DNA of 64,000 nt from Streptomyces roseus (GCF_001044425.1 NZ_LFML01000111.1:20708-84707), one strand, 5' to 3'. Positions 18,898 to 27,563 are shown, counted from the stretch's first letter. Notes: generated from the sequence alone by a model not told the origin. Program-made: numbers and translations.

Positions 18898-18959
18898 CCG
18901 GCCGCACCCTCCCCCGACCTCGACCCCTCCGTCCCCGACCCCGTACCCCTGCGAGACGC

Positions 18960-18998
18960 GGGAAGGCCCCGCGAGCGGTGAGCTCGCGGGGCCTTCCC
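18960..18998. terminator. Strong bidirectional terminator
   Basis: Perfect 17-bp stem GGGAAGGCCCCGCGAGC, loop GGTGA, complement 18982-18998, between the DUF4287 gene and the convergent Bax-inhibitor-like gene. Confidence 0.75.
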
Positions 18999-19030
18999 CT
19001 CGTCGCCAAACGGGTCGGCGGCCGGTACGA

Positions 19031-19879
19031 CTAGTCGTCGCCGGAGAGGATCTGGAACAGGCGCAGCAGCTCCAGGTAGATCCAGACCAGGGTCACCGTG
19101 AGGCCGAAGGCCGCGAGCCAGGCCTCGTCGCGCGGGGCGCCGTAGGTGATGCCGTCCTCGACCTGCTTGAAGTCGAGGGCGAGGAAGCAGGCACCGAGGA
19201 CGACGCCGATGATGCCGAACAGGATGCCGAGGCCGCCGCTGCGGAAGCCGAGGCCGTCACCGCCCGCGAAGACCGAGAACAGCAGGTTCGCGACCATGAG
19301 CAGCATGAAGCCCATGGCGGCCGCCATCACGAAGCCGTAGAAGCGGCGGGTGACGCGGATCCAGCGCATCTTGTACGCGAACAGCACGGAGGCGAACACG
19401 CACATCGTGCCCAGCACGGCCTGGATGACCACGCCGGCACCGAAGTAGGTGCTGGTGGCCGAGCTGAGGACGCCGAGGAAGAAGCCCTCGAAGGCCGCGT
19501 AGGCGAGGATGATCGGCGGAGAGGCCTTGCGCTTGAACGACTGGACCAGCCCGAGGACCATCGCGACGAGCGCGGCGCCGACGGCGATGCCGTACGACTT
19601 GTTGACGTTCGCCGGGTCGACGGGCATGGCGATCCACGCGATCGTCGCCGTGAGGATGACGGTGCCGAGCGTCATGGCCGTACGGCTCACGACGTCGTCG
19701 ATGGTCATCACGTCGGCGCGGGCGGGCGCCTGCGGCATGCTGGTGGTGGTGTCCGCGGCGTAAGGATTCGTCGCGTACGGGTTGGCCCCGGCCTGCTGGT
19801 GCTGCGCGTCGAAGCCCGCGTAGCCACCGTTGTCGCGGCTGAACCCCCGTCGCGAGAAGACCGGGTTACTGCTCCTCAT
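19031..19879 (-). CDS. Bax inhibitor-1/YccA-family membrane protein
   Basis: 282 aa. After a Gln/Asn/Pro-rich cytoplasmic N-terminus of about 60 residues come seven hydrophobic helices. Family hallmarks include VSRTAMTLGTVILTATIAW, YAAFEGFFLGVLSS and the C-terminal LALDFKQVEDGI and LVWIYLELLRLF. These proteins are pH-sensitive calcium-leak channels in structural studies of bacterial homologues. The ATG at 19879 is chosen because GGAGGAG precedes it closely; an upstream in-frame ATG lacks a site. Monocistronic. Confidence 0.9.
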   Translation of the reverse strand: MRSSNPVFSRRGFSRDNGGYAGFDAQHQQAGANPYATNPYAADTTTSMPQAPARADVMTIDDVVSRTAMTLGTVILTATIAWIAMPVDPANVNKSYGIAVGAALVAMVLGLVQSFKRKASPPIILAYAAFEGFFLGVLSSATSTYFGAGVVIQAVLGTMCVFASVLFAYKMRWIRVTRRFYGFVMAAAMGFMLLMVANLLFSVFAGGDGLGFRSGGLGILFGIIGVVLGACFLALDFKQVEDGITYGAPRDEAWLAAFGLTVTLVWIYLELLRLFQILSGDD

Positions 19880-20198
19880 CTCACTCCTCCATGGCCACCG
19901 TGCGCGGCCTTGCATCAAGAGTAATGCGTTAGCAAAAATCTGACCCTACTGCTCAGGGAGGATCTTTGCCCAGCACCTGCGGGAGCCGGAAGCCCCTCCG
20001 AGCCGGCCGACGACGCGCCGGCGACGGCCTCGACGAGACGCCCTCGGCGAATTGGACGACCTGCGGACCATGCGGAGTGAACACCTGCCCCCGCGCCGCG
20101 ATTCCAAAGGTTCCAGATGATTTCGACACCCGCCCCGGTGACACGCCTCCGCCAGCTCGGAACCGGGGGGCCGTACCGGCCAAGGCTGGGGAAACAGG

Positions 20199-20231
20199 AC
20201 GGCGGGGGTGCCCCCTGGGCGCCCCCGCCGT
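20199..20231 (-). terminator. Terminator downstream of bldA
   Basis: ACGGCGGGGG (20199-20208) pairs with CCCCCGCCGT (20222-20231), extended by further pairs toward the loop. Read on the minus strand it lies about 33 bases after the tRNA 3' end and is followed by TCCTGTTTCC. Confidence 0.6.
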
Positions 20232-20263
20232 TCGCGTGTTCCCGTGCGTGCGGAACGTTCTCG

Positions 20264-20343
20264 TGCCCGGAGCCGGACTTGAACCGGCACGGCCTAAGCC
20301 AGCGAGGTTTAAGCTCGCCGTGTCTGCATTCCACCATCCGGGC
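20264..20343 (-). tRNA. bldA: tRNA-Leu, anticodon UAA (bldA)
   Basis: 80 bases, class II tRNA. The acceptor stem GCCCGGA pairs with TCCGGGC and the discriminator is A. The anticodon arm is GCGAG-CTTAAAC-CTCGC with anticodon TAA (genomic TTA at 20309-20311). The long variable arm is GGC-TTAG-GCC and the T arm is GCCGG-TTCAAGT-CCGGC. CCA is not encoded. This is the only tRNA able to read UUA efficiently; in Streptomyces the gene is bldA, whose loss blocks aerial growth and many antibiotics. Identity as bldA follows from the anticodon plus the streptomycete context. Confidence 0.93.
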
Positions 20344-20432
20344 AGGGCGTACCGGCTCCCGTACAAAAAGCACTGAACGCTGCGCCGAGCCTATCCGGAT
20401 CTCCCTGGTCAGCAGGGGGTCGTCTATCCGAT

Positions 20433-20473
20433 GTTGTCTGATTTTATTGGCGCTTGAGAGGCCGTCAGACAAC
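20433..20473. promoter_or_regulatory. Inverted repeat GTTGTCTGA / TCAGACAAC upstream of bldA
   Basis: Perfect 9-bp arms (20433-20441 and 20465-20473) separated by 23 bases that include an AT-rich TAAAAT on the minus strand. Located 90 bases upstream of bldA. It could be a regulator site at the bldA promoter; TAGGCT (minus strand, about 20391-20396) is an alternative -10 closer to the tRNA. Neither element has an ideal -35 partner. Confidence 0.4.
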
Positions 20474-20787
20474 AGAACACGCGGTGGGCCCGTTACGGGC
20501 AGCGATCGGTCGCTATACGGGATTGACGGGATTTCGACGGCCCTCGGCGGCCTTCCGCCACCCCTCGCGCCACCCCGGGCCACCCCACCCTCCGCAGGCC
20601 GCCCCCGGACTCCTCCCAGGGGCGGCCGTCATACCAGAGGAGGAGGCGGCCCGCCCCGTGATCAGACTCCAGTGGGCCCGCGAACGGGCACCGCGGCTGA
20701 TCCCCCGCGGGGGTGCCCGCCGCGACGATGGGAACGTCCCGTCATCCGCAGACCGCACCCCGGTCCGCAGCCCGAGGAGCCGCTCCC

Positions 20788-21561
20788 GTGACCACCGTGA
20801 ACTACGCCCCGCACACCACCCAGGCCGTGGCCGCCCGGGCCACCGGCCTCTCCAAGGTGTACGGCCAGGGCGAGACCCAGGTGGTCGCCCTGGACAACGT
20901 CTCCGTGGACTTCGGCCAGGGCCGGTTCACCGCGATCATGGGCCCCTCGGGCTCCGGCAAGTCCACCCTGATGCACTGCGTCGCCGGACTGGACACCTTC
21001 TCCTCCGGCTCCGTCCGCATAGGCGACACCGAGCTCGGCAGCCTCAAGGACAAGCAGCTGACCCAGCTGCGCCGGGACAAGATCGGCTTCATCTTCCAGG
21101 CGTTCAACCTGCTGCCGACGCTGACGGCGCTGGAGAACATCACCCTCCCGATGGACATCGCGGGCCGCAAGCCCGACCGGCAGTGGCTGGACACCGTCAT
21201 CGAGATGGTCGGCCTCTCCGGCCGCCTCTCCCACCGCCCCACCCAGCTCTCCGGCGGCCAGCAGCAGCGCGTGGCCGTGGCCCGCGCCCTGGCCTCCCGC
21301 CCCGAGATCATCTTCGGTGACGAGCCCACCGGAAACCTGGACTCGCGCTCCGGCGCCGAGGTCCTCGGCTTCCTGCGCAACTCCGTGCGCGAGCTCGGCC
21401 AGACCGTCGTCATGGTCACCCACGACCCGGTCGCCGCCTCCTACGCGGACCGCGTCATCTTCCTCGCCGACGGCCGCATCGTCGACGAGGTCCTCAGCCC
21501 CACCGCCGACGCGGTCCTGGACCGCATGAAGGCCTTCGACGCCAAGGGCCGCACCAGCTGA
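20788..21561 (+). CDS. ABC transporter ATP-binding protein (MacB/LolD type)
   Basis: 257 aa from the GTG at 20788 (GAGGAG 9 bases upstream). Walker A is GPSGSGKST, followed by the Q-loop FQAFNLL, signature LSGGQQQRVAVARAL, Walker B IIFGDEPTGNLD and a D-loop/His switch region (MVTHDP). It energises the FtsX-like permease encoded 53 bases downstream. Closely paralogous to the ATPase at 50552-51340, including the C-terminal DRMKxFDAxGRTS. Confidence 0.93.
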   Translation: MTTVNYAPHTTQAVAARATGLSKVYGQGETQVVALDNVSVDFGQGRFTAIMGPSGSGKSTLMHCVAGLDTFSSGSVRIGDTELGSLKDKQLTQLRRDKIGFIFQAFNLLPTLTALENITLPMDIAGRKPDRQWLDTVIEMVGLSGRLSHRPTQLSGGQQQRVAVARALASRPEIIFGDEPTGNLDSRSGAEVLGFLRNSVRELGQTVVMVTHDPVAASYADRVIFLADGRIVDEVLSPTADAVLDRMKAFDAKGRTS

Positions 21562-21614
21562 GGGACGTTCCCTCCCCGTCCCCGCTGACCCCTTACCACC
21601 TGGACTCCTCCACC

Positions 21615-24167
21615 ATGTTCCGTACCGCCCTGCGCAACGTGCTCGCGCACAAGGCCAGGCTGCTGATGACGGTGCTCGCCGTCGTCCTCGGCGTCGCCTT
21701 CGTCTCCGGCACCCTCGTCTTCACCGACACCCTCAGCAAAGCCCTCTCCAGCCAGTCCGCCAAGGGCTACGAGGGTGTCGCCGTCTCCGTGACCTCCTAC
21801 GGCCCGACCCGCGGCGAGAACGGCCAGAAGGAGGGCGAGGCCGGCCTCAGCCAGCAGACCCTCGACAAGGTCAAGGCCCTGGGCGGCGTCGACTCCGTCT
21901 CCGGCCGCGTGTCCGGCTTCGCCGGCGTCGGCGACGAGAAGGGCGAGCTGATCGGCTCCGGCTGGTCCAACAAGGGCTCCAACTACGCCCCCGTCAAGGA
22001 CGGCAAGGACCCGCGCTACGCCTTCACCGAAGGCACCGGCCCGGTCAAGGCCGACCAGATCGCCCTCGACAAGGCGACCGCCGGCACCGGCAGGTACAAG
22101 GTCGGCGACAAGGTCCGCGTCGCCACCAACGGCCCCGTGAAGGAGTACACCCTCTCCGGCGTCTTCACCACCGAGGACGGCGCGGTCAGCGCCGGCGGCA
22201 GCCTGGTCCTCTTCGACACCGCCGTCGCCCAGGAGCTGTACCTCAAGCCCGGCTTCTACCAGGAGCTGTCGGTCGCCGCCAAGGCGGGAACCTCCCCCGA
22301 CCAGCTGCTCGGCGAGATCAAGCCGCTGCTCGACGCCGAGCACACCAAGGCCCAGACCGGCGCCGCCCTCGCCGCCGAACAGGCGAAGGACGTCGAGCGG
22401 GGCATGTCCAACATGAACCAGATGCTGCTCGCGTTCGCCGGCATCGCGCTCTTCGTCGGCATCTTCCTGATCTACAACACCTTCACCATGCTGGTCACCC
22501 AGCGCACCAAGGAGCTGGCCCTGCTGCGCGCCGTCGGCGCCAACCGCGGCCAGGTCATGCGCTCGGTCCTCACCGAGGCGCTGGTCGTCGGCGTCTTCTC
22601 CGCCGTCGTCGGCCTCGCCGCCGGCACCGGCCTGGCCGTCGCGATGCGCTCCGCGATCGAGGCCTTCGGCGCCAAGCTCCCGGCGGGCGACCTGGTGATC
22701 GCCCCGGCCACCGTCGTCGCGGCCGTGGTCATCGGCGTCCTCGTCACCACGCTGGCCGCCCTGCTGCCGGCCTGGCGCACCGGCCGGATCGCCCCGGTCG
22801 CCGCCATGGGCAGCGCCCACCTGCCGGCCACCGCGAAGTCGCTGGCCGTACGCAACGTCCTCGGCTCGCTCACCAGCCTTTCGGGCATCGGCCTGGTCCT
22901 GCTCGGGGTGAACCAGGGCGGCGACACCGGTCGCCTGATCCTCGCCGCAGGCGCGTTCTTCATGCTCGTCGGCCTGATCGTGGTGCTGCCCCTGCTCTCC
23001 AAGCCGGTCATCGGGGTGGTCCGCCCCGCGCTGCAGAAGCTGTTCGGCATCCCCGGCAAGCTCGCCGCGCAGAACGCCGTACGCAACCCGCGCCGCACCG
23101 CCGTCACCGCCGCCTCCCTGGCGATCGGCCTGACCCTCGTGACCACCCTGTCGGTGCTCGGCATCACCCTGGGCCAGGCCATCGACCGGATGAGCACGGA
23201 CAAGCTGAAGGCCGACTACAAGGTCTCCATGGCCGCCGAGGGCATGAGCCTGGACAAGTCGGTCGTCGACGCCCTGGCCAAGGCCCCCGGCATCAAGGCC
23301 GTCTCCCCGCAGGCCGACGGCTACTTCAAGGTCGGCGAAAGCTACCGCTCCGCCTCCGGCGTCAACCCGGCCGCCATCGGCCAGATGCTGAACATCGAGA
23401 CCCTCGGCGGCTCGCTGGACAGCCTCGCCAAGGGCGAGGTGGCCGTCGCCGAGAGCACGGCCAAGAAGCAGAACCTCTCCGTCGGCTCCACGCTCCAGGT
23501 CCAGTACGACGACGGCGAGAAGGGCGCCCTCAAGGTCGGCGCCGTCTACAAGGACCTGGAGGGCCTGCTCTCCCCGTACGTCCTCGACAACAAGATCCTC
23601 GGCGCGCACACCGAGGACCAGTACATCCGCGAGGTGTACGTCAACACCGCCGGCGGCGCCTCGAAGGCCGCGCAGCAGCGGGTCGTCGACGCCCTCGGCA
23701 AGAACCCGGCCATGAAGGTCGCCACCCAGCAGGACGTGCGCAACGAGATGGGCGGCATGATCAACACGATGCTGAACATCATGTACGGGCTGCTCGGCAT
23801 GGCGCTGATCATCTCCGTGCTCGGCGTGGTCAACACCCTGGCGATGTCCGTCTTCGAACGGACCCGGGAGATCGGCATGCTGCGGGCGATCGGCCTCGAC
23901 CGCGGCCGCGTCAAGAACATGATCCGCCTGGAGGCCGTGGTCATCTCGCTCTTCGGAGCGGTGCTCGGCGTGGCCATCGGCGTCTTCCTCGCCTGGGCGG
24001 TGGGCACCACCATCGCCAAGGGGATCCCGAACTACGCCCTGGTCCTCCCCTGGGAGCGGATCGGCATCTTCCTCCTCCTGGCCGGCGTGGTCGGCGTCCT
24101 GGCGGCCATGTGGCCCGCCCGCAGCGCGGCCCGGCTGAACATGCTGACCGCCATCAAGACCGAGTAG
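21615..24167 (+). CDS. FtsX/MacB-like ABC transporter permease
   Basis: 850 aa. The layout is a transmembrane helix near residue 20, a large extracytoplasmic MacB-type periplasmic-core domain, three helices around 275-400, a second helix and large external domain, and three C-terminal helices. That makes a duplicated FtsX-like unit. VTQRTKELALLRAVGANRGQV and FERTREIGMLRAIGLDRGRV are the two coupling regions facing the ATPase. These transporters act in mechanotransmission or export of peptides and lipoproteins rather than solute uptake. Substrate unknown. Paralogous to 47970-50555. Confidence 0.92.
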   Translation: MFRTALRNVLAHKARLLMTVLAVVLGVAFVSGTLVFTDTLSKALSSQSAKGYEGVAVSVTSYGPTRGENGQKEGEAGLSQQTLDKVKALGGVDSVSGRVSGFAGVGDEKGELIGSGWSNKGSNYAPVKDGKDPRYAFTEGTGPVKADQIALDKATAGTGRYKVGDKVRVATNGPVKEYTLSGVFTTEDGAVSAGGSLVLFDTAVAQELYLKPGFYQELSVAAKAGTSPDQLLGEIKPLLDAEHTKAQTGAALAAEQAKDVERGMSNMNQMLLAFAGIALFVGIFLIYNTFTMLVTQRTKELALLRAVGANRGQVMRSVLTEALVVGVFSAVVGLAAGTGLAVAMRSAIEAFGAKLPAGDLVIAPATVVAAVVIGVLVTTLAALLPAWRTGRIAPVAAMGSAHLPATAKSLAVRNVLGSLTSLSGIGLVLLGVNQGGDTGRLILAAGAFFMLVGLIVVLPLLSKPVIGVVRPALQKLFGIPGKLAAQNAVRNPRRTAVTAASLAIGLTLVTTLSVLGITLGQAIDRMSTDKLKADYKVSMAAEGMSLDKSVVDALAKAPGIKAVSPQADGYFKVGESYRSASGVNPAAIGQMLNIETLGGSLDSLAKGEVAVAESTAKKQNLSVGSTLQVQYDDGEKGALKVGAVYKDLEGLLSPYVLDNKILGAHTEDQYIREVYVNTAGGASKAAQQRVVDALGKNPAMKVATQQDVRNEMGGMINTMLNIMYGLLGMALIISVLGVVNTLAMSVFERTREIGMLRAIGLDRGRVKNMIRLEAVVISLFGAVLGVAIGVFLAWAVGTTIAKGIPNYALVLPWERIGIFLLLAGVVGVLAAMWPARSAARLNMLTAIKTE

Positions 24168-24205
24168 GCACGGCGGGTTCCGCGGCGGTACGACGGCAGG
24201 GACAC

Positions 24206-24241
24206 GGAAGGGCCCCGGGGCACGCCCCCCGGGGCCCTTCC
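24206..24241. terminator. Bidirectional terminator
   Basis: 15-bp perfect stem GGAAGGGCCCCGGGG, 6-base loop, complement 24227-24241, between the permease and the convergent cyclopropane synthase gene. Confidence 0.75.
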
Positions 24242-24254
24242 CGTACGTACGGGG

Positions 24255-25649
24255 CTACGCGCCCCAGGTGCGCAGCCTCAGCGGCAGCCCCGAGCGGCCG
24301 GCCGCCGCGGGCTTCACCGCGAGGACCTGGTTGACCCCGAGCCGGCCGCGCTCGAAGCCCAGCGCCGAGGCCGCCATGTACAGCCGCCAGACCCGGGCCC
24401 GGCCCGGCGAGGTCAGCCGTACGGCCGCGTCCCAGTGCTCCTCCAGCCGCGCCACCCACGCCCGCAGGGTCAGGGCGTAGTGCTCGCGCAGCGCCTCCAC
24501 GTCGCGGACCTCGAACCCGGCCCGCTCCAGCTCGCCCACCGTCGTGCCCAGCGGGGAGAGCTCCCCGTCGGGGAAGACGTACGCGTCGATGAACTCGTCG
24601 ATGCGGTAGGCCTCTTCGTCCGGCTCCGGCGGGCGGCCGATCTGGTGGTTCAGCAGCCGTCCGCCGGGGGCCAGCAGAGCGTACAGGTCCCCGGCGTAGT
24701 CGCGGTAGCGCGCGGCGCCGACGTGCTCGGCCATGCCGATGGACGAAATGGCGTCGTACGGGCCGTCCTTGACGTCCCGGTAGTCCTGGATCCGGATGTC
24801 GACCCGGTCGGCCAGGCCCTCCTCCGCGGCCCGCTTGCGGGCGTAGGCGGCCTGCTCGCGCGAGAGGGTGACGCCGGTGACGTGCACCCCGTACTCCCGG
24901 GCGGCGTGCAGGGCCATGGAGCCCCAGCCGCAGCCGACGTCGAGGAGCCGCTGCCCCGGCCGCAGGCCCAGCTTGCGGCAGACCAGGTCGAGCTTGTCGC
25001 GCTGGGCCTCCTCCAGGGTGGAGCCGGGGTTCCAGTAGGCGCAGGAGTACACCATCGAGGGACCCAGGACATGCTCGTAGAACTCGTTGCCGACGTCGTA
25101 GTGGTGACTGATCGCCTGCTTGTCGCGGCTCTTGCTGTGCGCCGGGCCGCTGCGGCGGCCCGGCGCCTCCTCGGGCGGCGGCGCGGGCGCCGGCCAGGGC
25201 CGGGCCAGCGCGAGCAGCTCGCGCAGGGCGGCCCGGGCCTCGGGGTCGCGCAGCAGCGCGGCGGTCTGGGCCGCGCCCGCGGTCCGGTCCGGCAGCTGCG
25301 GCAGATGGGAACTCAGGGCGCCGAGCTTGCCGAGGCCGGAGCGGCGCAGCGCCGGCCGGGTCTCGGGGGCGGGGGCGGACCCGCGCTCCCAGAGCAGCCC
25401 GGCCACCCGGTCCAGCATGTCGAAGAGGTCGCCCTCCACGGTCAGGTCCCCGGCGACCCAGGCGCGGGCCAGGCCCAGTTCACCCGGCCGCCACAGCACG
25501 CGGCGCAGGGCGCGGCGGTTGGTCAGCACCAGCGTCGGTCCGGTGGGCGGTCCGGCCTCGCTGCCGTCCCAGGCACGAATCCGGACGGGCAGGGGGGCGC
25601 CCAGCAGGGTTTCGGCGAGAGCGGCCAGCCGCGGCGCGGCATCGGTCAT
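24255..25649 (-). CDS. cfa: Cyclopropane-fatty-acyl-phospholipid synthase-family methyltransferase
   Basis: 464 aa. It transfers a methylene or methyl from S-adenosylmethionine to unsaturated acyl chains of phospholipids. The N-terminal half (1-180) is the variable Cfa lipid-association region with LTNRRALRRVLWRPGELGLARAWVAG. The C-terminal methyltransferase has ISHHYDVGNEFYEHVLG, YSCAYW, SAM motif LDVGCGWGS and SIGMAEHVG, all diagnostic. The ATG at 25649 has GGAGG 9 bases upstream; a GTG three codons earlier sits too close to that site. Confidence 0.92.
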   Translation of the reverse strand: MTDAAPRLAALAETLLGAPLPVRIRAWDGSEAGPPTGPTLVLTNRRALRRVLWRPGELGLARAWVAGDLTVEGDLFDMLDRVAGLLWERGSAPAPETRPALRRSGLGKLGALSSHLPQLPDRTAGAAQTAALLRDPEARAALRELLALARPWPAPAPPPEEAPGRRSGPAHSKSRDKQAISHHYDVGNEFYEHVLGPSMVYSCAYWNPGSTLEEAQRDKLDLVCRKLGLRPGQRLLDVGCGWGSMALHAAREYGVHVTGVTLSREQAAYARKRAAEEGLADRVDIRIQDYRDVKDGPYDAISSIGMAEHVGAARYRDYAGDLYALLAPGGRLLNHQIGRPPEPDEEAYRIDEFIDAYVFPDGELSPLGTTVGELERAGFEVRDVEALREHYALTLRAWVARLEEHWDAAVRLTSPGRARVWRLYMAASALGFERGRLGVNQVLAVKPAAAGRSGLPLRLRTWGA

Positions 25650-25765
25650 CGTAGGCACCTCCAGTAATGATCCGACCGGACGGCCTACCCACTTCGGGCA
25701 GCGCTCAATCGGACGACACCCCGAACAGGCCTACGAGGGCGGCGGGTCGGGCCGGGAGGGCACGC

Positions 25766-25807
25766 CGAAGGGGCCGCCCGCACCACGGATGGCGGGCGGC
25801 CCCTTCG
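25766..25807. terminator. Hairpin between ndh and cfa
   Basis: Perfect 16-bp stem CGAAGGGGCCGCCCGC, 10-base loop, complement 25792-25807. It lies 35 bases after the ndh stop on the minus strand, separating it from cfa. Confidence 0.7.
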
Positions 25808-25841
25808 GGACGTACTGCAGGAGTTGCCGGTCAGGCCCGGG

Positions 25842-27227
25842 TCAGGAGGCCTTGGCCTTCGCGGCCGGTGCGGCGGCGGCGGCCGGAGCCGGCGCCGGCT
25901 TGGCGGCCTCGTAGAACTCCTCGCGCGGGGTCTCCAGCGCACCGAGGGAGACGACCTCGCGCTTGAGGAACATGGCGAGGGTCCAGTCGGCGAAGACGCG
26001 GATCTTGCGGTTCCAGGTCGGCATGGCCATGCCGTGGTAGCCACGGTGCATGTACCAGGCGAGCCGGCCCTTGAGCTTGATCTTCGTCTTGCCCATGACG
26101 ATCATCGCGACGCCCTTGTGGAGGCCGAGGCCCGCCACCGCACCCTTGTTGGAGTGCGAGTACTCGGCCTGCGGGAAGCCCCGCATGCCCGAGATGACGT
26201 TGTCGCCGAGGACCTTGGCCTGGCGCAGCGCGTGCTGGGCGTTCGGCGGGCACCAGGCGTTCTCGACGCCGGCCTTGCGGGCGGCCACGTCCGGGACCTG
26301 GGCGTTGTCGCCGGCGGCCCAGATGTAGTCGGTGCCCTGGACCTGGAGGGTCGGAGCGGTGTCGACGTGGCCGCGCGGGCCCAGCGGCAGGCCGTAGCGG
26401 GCCAGCACCGGGTTCGGCTTGACGCCGGCTGTCCACACGAGCGTGTCGGAGTCGACCTCGAGGCCGTTCTTCAGCACCACGTGGCCGTCCACGCAGGAGT
26501 CCATCGAGGTGTTGAGGTAGATCTCGATGCCGCGGGACTCGAGGTGCTCCTTGCCCCAGGTGCCGAGCTTGGGCCCGACCTCGGGGAGGATCTTGTCGGC
26601 CGCGTCCACCAGGATGAAGCGCATGTCCTCGCGCTTGATCGTGGTGTAGTACTTCGCGGCGTCGCGGGCCATGTCCTCGACCTCGCCGATCGTCTCGGCA
26701 CCGGCGAAGCCGCCGCCGACGAAGACGAAGGTGAGGGCCTTGCGGCGGACGTTCTCGTCCGTCGTGGACTCGGCCTTGTCGAGCTGCTCGAGGACGTGGT
26801 TGCGCAGGCCGATGCCCTCTTCGACGCCCTTCATGCCGATGCCCTGTTCGGCGAGGCCGGGGATCGGGAAGGTGCGGGAGACGGCGCCGAGCGCGATCAC
26901 CAGGTAGTCGAAAGGCAGCTCGTACGCCTCGCCGACCAGCGGCGTGACGACGGCGACCTTGCGGTCCTGGTCGATGCTGGTGACCCGGCCGGTGAGAACC
27001 TCTGCCTTGGGCAGCACGCGTCGCAGCGGGACGACGACGTGCCGAGGCGAGATGCTGCCTGCGGCCACTTCGGGGAGGAAGGGCTGGTAGGTCATGTACG
27101 ACCGGGGGTCGACGACCGTGACGGTCGCCTCGCCGTAGCGCATCTTCTTCATGATCCGCTTGGCCGCGTACAGGCCTACGTACCCACCTCCTACAACGAG
27201 GATCCTGGGACGCTCCGTGGTGCTCAT
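25842..27227 (-). CDS. ndh: Type II NADH dehydrogenase (NDH-2)
   Basis: 461 aa. A single-subunit, non-proton-pumping NADH:menaquinone oxidoreductase on the inner face of the membrane. Two Rossmann motifs are visible: ILVVGGGYVGLYAAKRI for FAD and FVFVGGGFAGAETIGEV for NADH. It also has WAAGDNAQV before the flavin ribityl site and an amphipathic C-terminus ending in an Ala/Pro-rich tail. ATG at 27227; a GTG at 27245 is in frame. Neither start has a clear ribosome-binding site. A Rex-type operator lies just upstream, fitting NADH/NAD+-responsive control known for ndh in Streptomyces. Confidence 0.92.
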   Translation of the reverse strand: MSTTERPRILVVGGGYVGLYAAKRIMKKMRYGEATVTVVDPRSYMTYQPFLPEVAAGSISPRHVVVPLRRVLPKAEVLTGRVTSIDQDRKVAVVTPLVGEAYELPFDYLVIALGAVSRTFPIPGLAEQGIGMKGVEEGIGLRNHVLEQLDKAESTTDENVRRKALTFVFVGGGFAGAETIGEVEDMARDAAKYYTTIKREDMRFILVDAADKILPEVGPKLGTWGKEHLESRGIEIYLNTSMDSCVDGHVVLKNGLEVDSDTLVWTAGVKPNPVLARYGLPLGPRGHVDTAPTLQVQGTDYIWAAGDNAQVPDVAARKAGVENAWCPPNAQHALRQAKVLGDNVISGMRGFPQAEYSHSNKGAVAGLGLHKGVAMIVMGKTKIKLKGRLAWYMHRGYHGMAMPTWNRKIRVFADWTLAMFLKREVVSLGALETPREEFYEAAKPAPAPAAAAAPAAKAKAS

Positions 27228-27260
27228 GGAACGAGTATCCAGCACCCCAAGGGGTGACGC

Positions 27261-27278
27261 TCGTGAGCCCCTTCACAA
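27261..27278. promoter_or_regulatory. Rex-type operator upstream of ndh
   Basis: TCGTGAGCCCCTTCACAA matches the redox-sensor Rex palindrome TTGTGAA-N4-TTCACAA at 12 of 14 defined positions. It is 34 bases upstream of the ndh start codon. Rex releases DNA when NADH/NAD+ rises. Confidence 0.7.
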
Positions 27279-27304
27279 GGTGCCGGAGGGCCTCTGCTAC
27301 ACTG

Positions 27305-27545
27305 CGCGGCTCACGTGACGGAGGTCATGGCGCGCCATGGGAACCAGTGTGGCGCGGGACTCGTTGTTCACCCGTCCTGAACTGGCCTCCAAGCCCGCGA
27401 GCGGAGTAGACCACCGGGTTGGTGGATACCTACCGACGGGCTCGGGCAGGGCCCTCATTTCGCACGAACGCTCGGACGGAAGAGGCCTGATGACCCGCCG
27501 AGCACCCCGAAGAGACGTGCTTGCGGCCCATCAGGCCTCTTTTCC
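27305..27545 (+). ncRNA. Candidate small RNA with intrinsic terminator
   Basis: A TACACT hexamer near 27298 could start a plus-strand transcript. Its 3' end would be a hairpin with a 12-bp perfect stem AGAGGCCTGATG (27481-27492) / CATCAGGCCTCT (27529-27540), containing a further small GCAC/GTGC stem, followed by TTTT. Upstream sequence has local inverted repeats (GGCGCGCC, GCCCGCGAGCGGAG) but no open frame with a ribosome site. No known RNA family is recognised. Confidence 0.35.
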
Positions 27546-27563
27546 TTGTGAAGAACTTCACGA
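27546..27563. promoter_or_regulatory. Second Rex-type operator
   Basis: TTGTGAAGAACTTCACGA matches the Rex palindrome TTGTGAA-N4-TTCACAA at 13 of 14 defined positions, better than the ndh-proximal site. It lies about 320 bases upstream of ndh, directly after a terminator-like hairpin, and could control a longer ndh transcript or a separate RNA. Confidence 0.6.

Larger units (their letters stand above)
19880..20787. other. 908-base non-protein-coding region carrying bldA
   Basis: No credible protein gene. It contains tRNA-Leu(UAA) at 20264-20343 (minus), its terminator (20199-20231), a 9-bp inverted repeat 90 bases upstream of the tRNA (20433-20473), and the leader of the ABC ATPase gene with GAGGAG at 20774. 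The stretch 19960-20190 shows nothing I can name. An open frame at 19966-20376 is an artefact reading through the tRNA complement. Confidence 0.75.

Noticed and set aside
19966..20376. 136-codon open frame on the plus strand
   Set aside because: It crosses the complement of tRNA-Leu(UAA), has Arg/Pro-rich composition without a ribosome-binding site, and is the usual false gene seen over this tRNA.
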